A stretch of 12,858 bases of DNA from Sphingomonas sp. UBA4766 (GTDB lineage Bacteria > Pseudomonadota > Alphaproteobacteria > Sphingomonadales > Sphingomonadaceae). The notes beneath the pieces were generated by a model. It did no database searches and had not been told where the DNA came from. It saw only the letters and a list, made by a program, of their open reading frames with translations. Location: NCBI GenBank assembly GCA_002403415.1, contig DHHS01000026.1:1-12858 (forward strand), read 5' to 3'. Shown piece by piece: positions 7,015-12,858 of this stretch (positions within the stretch are counted from its first letter, which is position 1; each line of letters begins with the position of its first letter). The position numbers were made by a program, and so were the translations under genes.

Positions 7015-7245
7015 TTAACTGGTTCGACCACCGCTTTCGAACAATTTCTGCCAGAACTTCATACTCGCCTCACCCATCGGTGCCCAGCTGCGCATGATCG
7101 CCTCGAGCATTTCAGGCTTAACCGTGCCATCCATCGATTCAAGCAGCGTCGCGATATACTTCTCATGCACCGGTGTGAAATCGGGCAGTCCCATCACGCG
7201 CCGCGCCTCTTCCGGCGTGCACTCGACTTCGACATTGATTTTCAA
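7015..7245 (-). CDS. DUF6489 family small protein
   Basis: The 76-residue product starts MKINVEVECTPEEARRVMGL and continues through a predicted helical region. The start, with its CTPEEARRVMGLPDF segment, resembles the DUF6489 family found mainly in alphaproteobacteria; no function is known. It has no signal peptide or membrane segment. It contains two Met- and Glu-rich stretches (ESMDGTVKPEMLEAIM, 36-51) and an aromatic C-terminal helix (SMKFWQKLFES). The start is a TTG: no in-frame ATG lies before the conserved first residues, and a GGAG sits 8 bases upstream. It lies 46 bases downstream of the TerC-like gene and 5 bases upstream of mnmE, so it is probably in the same transcription unit. 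A link with tRNA modification is possible but rests only on position. Confidence 0.75.
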   Translation of the reverse strand: MKINVEVECTPEEARRVMGLPDFTPVHEKYIATLLESMDGTVKPEMLEAIMRSWAPMGEASMKFWQKLFESGGRTS

Positions 7246-7253
7246 GCACGTTT

Positions 7254-7257
7254 CTCC
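7254..7257 (-). promoter_or_regulatory. Ribosome-binding site that decides the TTG start of the DUF6489 gene
   Basis: On the minus strand GGAG is followed by 8 bases and then TTG (7243-7245). The only nearby ATG (7233-7235) is out of frame, so this Shine-Dalgarno sequence supports the non-ATG start. Confidence 0.6.
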
Positions 7258-7291
7258 GCCAAAGCAACCAGCTCCACGGGCGGAGCATGGA

Positions 7292-7963
7292 TCATCCGAT
7301 CATCGCCATCATGGGCCGCATATCAACCCACCCGTCAAACATCATCCGCGCGGCAACATAGAGGATTACCACCAGCCCAAACCACGCGATCCAGCGATAG
7401 CGTTCGATATAGGCCGCAATGATGTTCGCCGCAAAGCCCATCAGCACGACCGATAGCACGAGGCCGATCACCAATATGCCCGGATGTTCCTTTGCCGCGC
7501 CCGCCACCGCTAGAACATTGTCGAGGCTCATCGAGACATCGGCAACTGCCACCGCCCAAGCCGCTGAGGCAAAGCTCTTCGCAGGCGCAATGGCGTGATC
7601 GGGGTCATCCGGCGTTTCAGATCCATCGTGCGCGCGCAGCTCGCGATACATTTTCCACGCAACCCAGATCAGCAACAAGCCGCCCGCAAACACCAATCCA
7701 TAGTGTTTGAAGCGTTCCAACCCATAGAGAATGGCGATCGCGAAGCCGATCCTCAGCACCAACGCAGCCGCAATCCCCACCGCGATCACACGTTTGCGCT
7801 GATCGACTGGCAACCCCGCTGCCAAAGCCCCCACGACGATGGCATTATCGCCTGCCAGTGCGACATCCAGCAAAACAACGGTGGCAAAAGCCAACAACGC
7901 CGACGCGGAAGTAATATTCCCAAAATCGGCGATAACACGATCCCACAGCGTCGTCATAGACAT
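7292..7963 (-). CDS. TerC/YjbE-family integral membrane protein, putative metal exporter
   Basis: This 223-residue protein has about six hydrophobic membrane segments (roughly 20-45, 57-80, 88-105, 133-156, 162-184, 190-207). It carries the two acidic intramembrane motifs of the TerC superfamily: LDVALAGDNAIVV (32-44) and ADVSMSLDNVLAVAGAA (141-157). A polar loop, HDGSETPDDPDHA, lies between the two halves. Relatives of the YjbE/Alx/MeeF type export manganese or load metal to secreted enzymes; substrate here is inferred only. The ATG at 7961-7963 follows an AGGTGA Shine-Dalgarno-like stretch; the ATG two codons later (7957) could use the same site. It lies 46 bases after rho, too little room for a yybP-ykoY manganese riboswitch. 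It is probably read with rho or from a promoter within rho. Confidence 0.88.
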   Translation of the reverse strand: MSMTTLWDRVIADFGNITSASALLAFATVVLLDVALAGDNAIVVGALAAGLPVDQRKRVIAVGIAAALVLRIGFAIAILYGLERFKHYGLVFAGGLLLIWVAWKMYRELRAHDGSETPDDPDHAIAPAKSFASAAWAVAVADVSMSLDNVLAVAGAAKEHPGILVIGLVLSVVLMGFAANIIAAYIERYRWIAWFGLVVILYVAARMMFDGWVDMRPMMAMIG

Positions 7964-8009
7964 GACTTCACCTGCTACGGATGCCAAATGCCACATTTAC
8001 GCGATTGCC

Positions 8010-9266
8010 CTATTGATTCATCGAGTCGAAGAAATCCTCGTTCGTCTTGGAATCTTTCATTTTATCGAGCAGAAATTCCATTGCGTCAATTGTCCCCATT
8101 TGCATAAGGATACGGCGCAGAACCCACATTTTCGACAATTTACTCTTATCGACCAACAATTCTTCCTTGCGTGTGCCCGACTTACCCACATCGAGCGCAG
8201 GGAAAATCCGCTTGTCGGCAACCTTGCGGTCGAGCACGATTTCGGAATTGCCGGTGCCCTTGAACTCTTCGAAAATTACTTCGTCCATGCGGCTGCCGGT
8301 ATCGATCAAGGCCGTTGCAATGATCGACAACGAGCCGCCCTCTTCAATGTTGCGCGCGGCCCCAAAAAAACGCTTTGGACGTTGCAGAGCATTGGCATCA
8401 ACACCACCGGTCAATACCTTTCCAGAGCTCGGAACCACCGTGTTATAGGCCCGCCCAAGCCGAGTAATTGAATCGAGCAGGATAACAACATCTTTCTTAT
8501 GCTCAACCAGTCTCTTCGCTTTCTCAATCACCATTTCGGCAACTTGCACGTGGCGCTGTGCAGGTTCATCGAAAGTTGATGAAATCACCTCTCCCTTAAC
8601 GCTACGTTGCATGTCGGTAACTTCCTCGGGTCGCTCATCAATGAGCAACACGATCAAAAAGACTTCGGGATGATTATCCGTGATCGCTTTGGCGATGTTT
8701 TGAAGCAGTACGGTTTTACCAACACGCGGCGGTGCAACGATCAGTGCGCGCTGCCCCTTGCCCTGCGGTGATACGATGTCAATTACCCGCGCCGACTTAT
8801 CCTTTATCGTCGGATCTTGCGGGTCGAGAGTCAGCTTCTGATCTGGATAGAGCGGTGTCAAATTGTCGAAGTTAACCCGGTGACGCACCGCATCTGGGTC
8901 GTCAAAATTCACCGAAGTTAGTCGAGTAAGCGCAAAGTAACGTTCGCCGTCCTTTGGACCTCTGATTTCACCTTCGACAGTATCGCCAGTCCGCAAACCA
9001 AATTTTCGTACTTGATTGGGAGAAATATAAATATCGTCCGGGCCCGCCAGGTAATTTGCTTCAGGACTCCGCAAGAAACCAAAACCGTCAGGAAGCACCT
9101 CGATCGTACCCAATCCCATGATCTGGGCACCGTTCTCCGCTTCTACCTTCAGGATCGCGAACATCAAATCCTGTTTACGTAACGTCGACGCACCCTCGAC
9201 ACCGAGTGATTCAGCCATTTCAACAAGCTGTGCGGGCGTTTTCTTCTTTAAATCGGCGAGATGCAT
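8010..9266 (-). CDS. rho: Transcription termination factor Rho
   Basis: Rho is the hexameric RNA helicase/ATPase that ends transcription of untranslated RNA. From the ATG at 9264-9266 the protein is 418 residues, matching the usual 419. It starts MHLADLKKKTPAQLVEMAES, the conserved N-terminal Rho domain. An in-frame TTG 39 bases upstream is possible but would add an unconserved extension. The cold-shock-like RNA-binding domain covers about 50-115 (GFGFLRSPEANYL at 61-73). The ATPase core has Walker A APPRVGKT (178-185), Walker B VVILLD (260-265), the Q-loop segment SGKVLTGGVDANAL (281-294) and the R-loop GTGNSE (337-342). Hand-counted 60-base samples of this gene are 42-58% GC, below the 65-68% of samples from mnmG and mnmE. 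Rho commonly controls its own synthesis through its leader. Confidence 0.98.
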   Translation of the reverse strand: MHLADLKKKTPAQLVEMAESLGVEGASTLRKQDLMFAILKVEAENGAQIMGLGTIEVLPDGFGFLRSPEANYLAGPDDIYISPNQVRKFGLRTGDTVEGEIRGPKDGERYFALTRLTSVNFDDPDAVRHRVNFDNLTPLYPDQKLTLDPQDPTIKDKSARVIDIVSPQGKGQRALIVAPPRVGKTVLLQNIAKAITDNHPEVFLIVLLIDERPEEVTDMQRSVKGEVISSTFDEPAQRHVQVAEMVIEKAKRLVEHKKDVVILLDSITRLGRAYNTVVPSSGKVLTGGVDANALQRPKRFFGAARNIEEGGSLSIIATALIDTGSRMDEVIFEEFKGTGNSEIVLDRKVADKRIFPALDVGKSGTRKEELLVDKSKLSKMWVLRRILMQMGTIDAMEFLLDKMKDSKTNEDFFDSMNQ

Positions 9267-9430
9267 GGGATGTTCCGGGAGAAATGACTTGGCGATTATG
9301 CGCAAAAAGGGCGGCCAAGTGCGTCAAGGAAAGGGATACGCAATGCGGCGCGCGCCCCATCGGTAGATACCGAATTAAGTTCCACGCCCGTGCAAGTCAA
9401 CGGGCCCTTATCTCAATTGTCGGAATGCGA
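9267..9430 (-). promoter_or_regulatory. Leader and possible promoter region of rho
   Basis: This 164-base gap separates hemJ from rho. On the minus strand TTGACT (9395-9400) is a fair -35 element, followed after 17 bases by a poor -10, TAATTC (9372-9377). Nearer the gene, a second TTGACG precedes a CATAAT by 21 bases, which is longer than usual spacing. CGGTAGATACCG at 9361-9372 is a short interrupted palindrome. Rho genes are often regulated by termination in the leader, which is consistent with a separate promoter here, but none of these elements is strong alone. Confidence 0.35.
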
Positions 9431-9886
9431 TCAAAATGGCTGAACGATCGCGAGAATGGCAACGACCGAAACGGTCACACCCGGAATTTCGTTCATCAGG
9501 CGTAGCGTTCGACCCGACAAACGCGCCACCCCGCGTCCCAGCGCCTTTGAATAGCCAACGGCCCAGCCATGAAACCCGCTTAGCATCACCACCAACACGA
9601 ACTTGACGTGCAGCCAACCGAGCCCAGCGACGCCGCTAAACAAACCCACATGAGCCGCCAACGCCAAGCCGAGTACCCAGACAATGACAATCGACGGACC
9701 TAGAATGATGCTCCGCAGTTTCGCCTCGCGCTCAATCCAGCGTGCGGCTTGCGGCCCGTCCAGCCCGTCCTCCTGATGATAGACCAGATAGCGCGGCAAC
9801 ATGAACAGGCCTGCCATCCAGAAAATGACAAACACCAAATGCGCTGCCTTTACCCAGGGATAGGCAATACCAAGCCAGCCAACCAT
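9431..9886 (-). CDS. hemJ: Protoporphyrinogen oxidase HemJ
   Basis: HemJ (UPF0093) oxidises protoporphyrinogen IX to protoporphyrin IX in the inner membrane, the step before iron insertion, in bacteria that lack HemG or HemY. The 151-residue protein has about four hydrophobic membrane segments. It carries the family motif YPWVKAAHLVFVIFWMAGLF (9-28), with a conserved histidine at H16, and GWLHVKFVLVVMLSGFHGW (90-108), with a conserved lysine at K95. The equivalent His and Lys are essential in the cyanobacterial enzyme. The start lies one base after the hemE stop (TAA-G-ATG), so the two genes form a coupled pair acting in the same pathway. Confidence 0.93.
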   Translation of the reverse strand: MVGWLGIAYPWVKAAHLVFVIFWMAGLFMLPRYLVYHQEDGLDGPQAARWIEREAKLRSIILGPSIVIVWVLGLALAAHVGLFSGVAGLGWLHVKFVLVVMLSGFHGWAVGYSKALGRGVARLSGRTLRLMNEIPGVTVSVVAILAIVQPF

Positions 9887-9887
9887 C

Positions 9888-10904
9888 TTATCCCCTCACC
9901 TGCGCCACCAGCGCCTCAACATGCGCAATCGGGGTATCCTGCACAATCCCGTGACCGAGGTTAAAGATATGCGGACGGTCGGGAAACGCCGCCAGAATTC
10001 GCTCAATCGCCAACGTCAGCGAAATACCCCCCGTGACCAGCGCCAGTGGATCGAGATTGCCCTGGACCGGCATTTCCGGCGGCAATACCGCATTAGCCCA
10101 GGCTGGATCCAGCGTCTCATCGAGGCCGACGGCATCAACGCCAGTCTGCGTCGCATAGGCCACCAGCTTCGCCCCGGCACCCTTAGGAAAGCCAATAATG
10201 ACCGCTCCGGGTACCCTTTCGCGCAACCGAGCAACAATTGCCGCATTGGGCGCGATCACCCATTGTTCAAATTGCGCGGGCGACAGGCTTCCCGACCAGC
10301 TGTCGAACAATTGCACCGCATCAACGCCTGCGGCAAATTGCGCGGCAAGATAATCCACCGTCACATCGGTGATTGCGTCGATGATTGCCTGAAACGCCTG
10401 GGGATCGCGATAGGCAAAACGGCGGGTCTCCGCCTGATCCTTGCTGCCATGCCCTGCCACCATATAAGTGGCTACCGTCCACGGGCTCCCCGCAAAGCCC
10501 AGAAAGGTGGTTGTCGGGTCGAGTAACGCTGCGACTTTGCGCACCGTTTCATAGACGGGGGCAAGGCGTTGGGGAGCAGCCGCAAGGGCCGCCAAGCTAT
10601 GGTCGATGAGCGCAGGCCGCAATTCGGGGCCCTCGCCCGCGCCAAAGCGCAGATCCTGACCCATGGCGGCGGGCACCATCAAAATGTCGGAAAACAGAAT
10701 CGCTGCATCAAAGCCGAACCGGCGCAGCGGTTGTAGCGTGACTTCGGTCGCTGCATCGCTGTCGTTAACGAGATCGAGGAAACCACCCTTCTCCGCTCGT
10801 AACGCGCGATACTCGGGTAAGTACCGACCGGCTTGTCGCATCAGCCAGATCGGCGGTCTAACATGGCGCTGCCCCCTTACCGTAGAGAGTAAAATCTTGG
10901 TCAT
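9888..10904 (-). CDS. hemE: Uroporphyrinogen decarboxylase HemE
   Basis: HemE is the cytoplasmic enzyme that removes four carboxyl groups from the acetate side chains of uroporphyrinogen III to give coproporphyrinogen III. The 338-residue length fits the family. The signature PPIWLMRQAGRYLPEYR is at 17-33, and the catalytic aspartate is in LFSDIL (D73). GFAGSPWTVATYM is also conserved, and the C-terminal FNLGHGI closes the active site. The ATG at 10902-10904 agrees with the family start. A GGAG sits 14 bases upstream, farther than usual. The gene borders the proposed origin on its left and points away from it; in Caulobacter the hemE promoter lies inside the origin. hemJ follows one base downstream. 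Confidence 0.97.
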   Translation of the reverse strand: MTKILLSTVRGQRHVRPPIWLMRQAGRYLPEYRALRAEKGGFLDLVNDSDAATEVTLQPLRRFGFDAAILFSDILMVPAAMGQDLRFGAGEGPELRPALIDHSLAALAAAPQRLAPVYETVRKVAALLDPTTTFLGFAGSPWTVATYMVAGHGSKDQAETRRFAYRDPQAFQAIIDAITDVTVDYLAAQFAAGVDAVQLFDSWSGSLSPAQFEQWVIAPNAAIVARLRERVPGAVIIGFPKGAGAKLVAYATQTGVDAVGLDETLDPAWANAVLPPEMPVQGNLDPLALVTGGISLTLAIERILAAFPDRPHIFNLGHGIVQDTPIAHVEALVAQVRG

Positions 10905-10920
10905 TAAGCGTTCGTGCGCT

Positions 10921-10952
10921 CCTCTATTCCTTCTAAAAGAATCTTAGAGAAG
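10921..10952. repeat. AT-rich stretch with inverted repeat near the hemE start
   Basis: About two thirds of these bases are A or T, against about one third in typical coding sequence of this window. TCTAAAAGAATCTTAGA (10932-10948) pairs TCTAA with TTAGA across a 7-base centre that contains GAATC, a GANTC-type methylation site in alphaproteobacteria. It could be an easily melted element of the origin or part of the hemE promoter; the sequence alone does not decide. Confidence 0.4.
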
Positions 10953-11070
10953 GGATGTTGAGATGGTGGTCATGTTGACACTGGGGCTTACGCATCCATC
11001 CGGCACTTGCCAACAGCGGCTTTGCGGGCAAAGCGGCGAGAGTGCGTGTGTTTCTGAGTCTTCATACCCG

Positions 11071-11079
11071 TTTTCCACA
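11071..11079 (+). promoter_or_regulatory. DnaA-box-like site
   Basis: TTTTCCACA agrees with the relaxed DnaA box TTWTNCACA at all positions and differs by one base from TTATCCACA. It shares GTTTTCCACA with the second strong box at 11193. Confidence 0.65.
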
Positions 11080-11113
11080 GGCTATGCATGATTGCTGGAC
11101 CTGTCGATGAGTT

Positions 11114-11122
11114 TGTGGACGA
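11114..11122 (-). promoter_or_regulatory. Weak DnaA-box-like site, reverse orientation
   Basis: The minus strand reads TCGTCCACA, matching TTATCCACA at seven of nine positions, including the whole TCCACA core. It is considered only because it lies between two better boxes. Confidence 0.35.
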
Positions 11123-11130
11123 GTGCAATG

Positions 11131-11139
11131 TCATTCACA
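11131..11139 (+). promoter_or_regulatory. Weak DnaA-box-like site
   Basis: TCATTCACA matches TTWTNCACA except at the second base. Caulobacter's origin also uses weak, degenerate boxes of this kind, so it is plausible in context but not on its own. Confidence 0.35.
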
Positions 11140-11192
11140 GCCGTTTCGCAGCTTGGCGCAAAGCCGGAGTTGCGCTAGCCATTATGCGCATG

Positions 11193-11201
11193 TTTTCCAC
11201 A
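11193..11201 (+). promoter_or_regulatory. DnaA-box-like site just upstream of ppsR
   Basis: TTTTCCACA agrees fully with TTWTNCACA and is followed by a further A, as in many strong boxes. It ends 14 bases before the ppsR start, so bound DnaA could also affect ppsR expression. Confidence 0.6.
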
Positions 11202-11215
11202 ATACTGCCCCGCTG

Positions 11216-12028
11216 ATGCGGTTGCACCTTCATCTCCTGTCCGATTCAACCGGCGAAACGCTGGAAAATATCGCTAAGGCTGCACTTGCTCAATATGATG
11301 ATGTTGAAACTATTCGGCATTTCTGGCCGATGGTGCGTAGCGAAGCGCATTTGGAGCGCATTCTGCAGGAAATCACCCAAAATCCGGGACTGGTGCTGTT
11401 TACACTCGTCAATAGCGATATGCGGCAAAGTCTAGAGTCCCGCTGTCGCGCGCTTGGACTAGCGGCAGTCGCGCCGCTTGATGTGGTGACCGACGCCTTG
11501 TCAACCATGCTTGGCCAGCGCGCAAAGGCACGCCCGGGACGACAACATATGCTCGACGCCGCTTATTTCCAGCGTGTTGAAGCGATTCAATTCACGATCG
11601 CGCATGATGATGGCGTCGGGCATGAGGATTGGGAGGAAGCGGATATCCTGCTGGCGGGTGTTTCGCGGTCGTCCAAAACGCCTACATCGATTTATCTGGC
11701 CAATCGCGGTTACAAGACCGCGAATATTCCGATCGTCATAGAGGTTCCCCCCCCCACTGCGCTGTTTCGGCTACGCAATCCGTTGATTGTCGGTCTGACC
11801 ACCAGCGCGGACCGGCTGATTCAAGTGCGCCGAAACCGGCTTTTGTCCCTAAACCAAGCCCCAGAGACGAGCTATGTCGATCAGGATGCGGTAACACGCG
11901 AAGTTGCCTATGCCCGGCGGATGTTTGCTGATAATGGCTGGCCGGTGATTGATGTCACGCGGCGATCGATCGAAGAAACGGCAGCGGCAATTATTGCGCT
12001 GGTCAGTGAGCGCGAGCAACCGCAATGA
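11216..12028 (+). CDS. ppsR: Pyruvate phosphate dikinase / PEP synthase regulatory protein (DUF299, RP001 homologue)
   Basis: DUF299 proteins are bifunctional: they inactivate pyruvate phosphate dikinase or PEP synthase by ADP-dependent phosphorylation of a threonine, and reactivate it by phosphorolysis. They thereby switch carbon flow between glycolysis and gluconeogenesis. The 270-residue protein starts MRLHLHLLSDSTGETLENIA, the family's HLLSDSTGET signature. GVSRSSKTPTSIYLANRG (148-165) is the conserved nucleotide-binding P-loop, and IPIVIEVPPP follows at 171-180. The frame is open upstream, but the ATG at 11216 fits the family start, and the upstream part carries the origin boxes. No Shine-Dalgarno sequence is evident. 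The stop overlaps the maf start as ATGA. Which dikinase is the target cannot be told from this window. Confidence 0.94.
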   Translation: MRLHLHLLSDSTGETLENIAKAALAQYDDVETIRHFWPMVRSEAHLERILQEITQNPGLVLFTLVNSDMRQSLESRCRALGLAAVAPLDVVTDALSTMLGQRAKARPGRQHMLDAAYFQRVEAIQFTIAHDDGVGHEDWEEADILLAGVSRSSKTPTSIYLANRGYKTANIPIVIEVPPPTALFRLRNPLIVGLTTSADRLIQVRRNRLLSLNQAPETSYVDQDAVTREVAYARRMFADNGWPVIDVTRRSIEETAAAIIALVSEREQPQ

Positions 12029-12621
12029 GGCTCATCCTTGCCTCCGCCAGCGCATCGCGTCAGGCAATGCTCACCGCAGCGGGTGTACATCCTGAAATTT
12101 TACCAGCGTCAGTTGATGAGCCCGAAATCAAGGAGGCATTACGTTCAGCCGGTGCTGCGCCGCGCGACATTGCCGATCAGCTTGCCGAGACAAAGGCGGT
12201 TCGCATTTCCGGGTCATGTACTGATGCCTTGGTAATTGGTAGTGATTCCGTTGTGATGCTGGCGAATGGCGCGATGCTCGACAAACCGACGTCGCTGACG
12301 CAGGCATGCGAGCATCTTCAGGCGATGTCCGGTACGGTTGTTACACTCATCAGTGCGGTGGTCGTGGCGGAGGGGGGCCAACCTGTCTGGCGGCACTGCG
12401 ATGTCGCCAAACTGCATGTCAGGCCGCTATCGCCCGCGTTTCTCGACCATTATCTCGATACAGAATGGCCCGCGATCAGCCACTGTGTCGGGTGTTTTCG
12501 TATCGAAACCATAGGTATTCAGCTGTTCGATCGCATCGACGGCAATTATTTTACCATTCTGGGGATGCCGCTGATCCCGCTATTAGCCTATCTTCGCCTG
12601 CGCGGGATCATGCCCTCATGA
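12025..12621 (+). CDS. maf: Maf family nucleotide pyrophosphatase
   Basis: Maf proteins hydrolyse non-canonical or modified nucleoside triphosphates to monophosphates and are linked to nucleotide-pool cleaning and division arrest. The 198-residue protein starts MRLILASASASRQAMLTAAG, a variant of the usual LASxSPRR substrate-binding motif common to the alphaproteobacterial group. VDEPEIKEAL (30-39), VIGSDSVV (70-77, with likely catalytic D74), DKPTS (86-90) and MSG (101-103) follow. The C-terminal IETIGIQLFDRIDGNYFTIL (160-179) and GMPLIPLL are conserved. The exact substrate (YhdE-type dTTP/UTP or YceF-type m7GTP) is unsettled. It overlaps ppsR and aroE by ATGA on either side, so the three genes form one tightly coupled operon. 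Confidence 0.93.
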   Translation: MRLILASASASRQAMLTAAGVHPEILPASVDEPEIKEALRSAGAAPRDIADQLAETKAVRISGSCTDALVIGSDSVVMLANGAMLDKPTSLTQACEHLQAMSGTVVTLISAVVVAEGGQPVWRHCDVAKLHVRPLSPAFLDHYLDTEWPAISHCVGCFRIETIGIQLFDRIDGNYFTILGMPLIPLLAYLRLRGIMPS

Positions 12622-12858
12622 CCTATGCCGAAGTGATTGGCAATCCGATCGCGCACTCGAAATCACCGCTAATCCATCGCTTCTGGTTATCGGCATTGGG
12701 TATCGATGCTGATTACCGTGCCGTGCCTGTTTTACCTGTGGAGCTTGCCGGATACTTCGACATGCGGCGGGATGATCCTGCCTGGCGCGGCTGTAACATT
12801 ACCTTACCGCATAAAATCGCGGCGCTCGATCATGTGAGTGATCCCGGGGAAGTTCGCA
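12618..12858 (+). CDS. aroE: Shikimate dehydrogenase AroE (N-terminal part, cut by window edge)
   Basis: AroE reduces 3-dehydroshikimate to shikimate with NADPH in aromatic amino-acid synthesis. The first 80 codons are present. VIGNPIAHSKSPLIH (6-20) holds the SKS shikimate-binding residues (14-16), and CNITLPHK (59-66) ends in the catalytic lysine K66. The ATG at 12618-12620 overlaps the maf stop as ATGA. The NADP-binding half lies beyond the window. The order ppsR-maf-aroE matches the origin-proximal right arm in Caulobacter, where coaE, dnaQ and secB follow; whether they do so here cannot be seen. Confidence 0.95.
   Translation, partial: MTYAEVIGNPIAHSKSPLIHRFWLSALGIDADYRAVPVLPVELAGYFDMRRDDPAWRGCNITLPHKIAALDHVSDPGEVR

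Larger units (their letters stand above)
10905..11215. other. Candidate chromosomal replication origin (oriC) between hemE and ppsR
   Basis: This 311-base region has no gene. It separates divergent hemE and ppsR, the same pair that flanks the mapped origin of Caulobacter crescentus and the proposed one of Rickettsia. It holds two TTTTCCACA DnaA-box-like sequences, two weaker ones, and an AT-rich stretch (10921-10952) with an imperfect inverted repeat. Most genes on both sides point outwards, and parAB with three parS sites are a few kilobases away. No dense cluster of perfect TTATCCACA boxes and no CtrA-like TTAA-N7-TTAA site is visible. The origin call therefore rests mainly on gene order plus a modest box set. 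Confidence 0.65.

Noticed and set aside
7964..8009. Possible yybP-ykoY manganese riboswitch before the TerC-like gene
   Set aside because: Only 46 bases separate rho from this gene, too short for that riboswitch, and no matching paired elements are visible.
8547..8552. CACGTG core resembling parS inside rho
   Set aside because: The flanks read GCACGTGG and lack the GTTN...NAAC arms needed for a parS site.
10975..10980. Perfect TTGACA -35 hexamer on the plus strand in the origin gap
   Set aside because: No -10-like hexamer follows 16-18 bases downstream, and the next gene starts about 235 bases away, so it is not called a promoter.
11123..11215. N-terminal extension of ppsR from a GTG at 11123
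   Set aside because: The extra 31 residues are unlike the family, which starts at MRLHLHLLSDSTGET, and the DNA carries DnaA-box-like sites.

Overview
The window looks like part of an alphaproteobacterial chromosome, most probably from the Sphingomonadales. The main grounds are gene order and family content. Leftward (minus strand) runs hemE-hemJ-rho-terC-like-DUF6489-mnmE-mnmG-rsmG-parA-parB. Rightward (plus strand) runs ppsR(DUF299/RP001)-maf-aroE. The junction between hemE and the DUF299 gene is where the replication origin lies in Caulobacter crescentus and is proposed in Rickettsia (established knowledge). The DUF6489 protein and the GC-rich sequence (about 60-68% in hand-counted samples) fit a sphingomonad. 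The species cannot be named from the sequence.

Layout. 1-774: minus-strand end of a UPF0260/YcgN-type cysteine-cluster protein (cut by the window edge), preceded by a SCO1/SenC lipoprotein. 841-1473: a secreted ankyrin-repeat protein on the plus strand, the only gene left of the hemE/ppsR junction that runs against its neighbours. 1536-3837: parB, parA and rsmG, overlapping each other by ATGA. 3834-7245: mnmG, mnmE and a small DUF6489 gene. 7292-9266: a TerC/YjbE-type membrane protein and the transcription terminator Rho. 9431-10904: hemJ and hemE. 10905-11215: a 311-bp intergenic region with DnaA-box-like sites, proposed as the replication origin. 11216-12858: ppsR, maf and the first 80 codons of aroE, again joined by ATGA overlaps.

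How it works together. The region is best read as the chromosome's replication and segregation hub. ParA and ParB are encoded close to three ParB-binding parS sites: one a perfect 16-bp palindrome inside rsmG, a second inside rsmG, and a third between mnmE and mnmG. The proposed origin lies about 5.4-7.9 kb away. Nearly all genes point away from that origin, so they would be copied as leading-strand genes. MnmE and MnmG act as one complex that modifies tRNA wobble uridines, and RsmG methylates 16S rRNA. HemE and HemJ are late haem-pathway enzymes, and SCO is a copper chaperone for cytochrome oxidase. PpsR, Maf and AroE are housekeeping enzymes.

I found no mobile element, CRISPR array, tRNA, rRNA or evident new multi-gene system. 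The observations most worth follow-up are the candidate oriC, the parS sites that double as coding sequence in rsmG, the altered G4 motif of MnmE, and the lower GC of rho.
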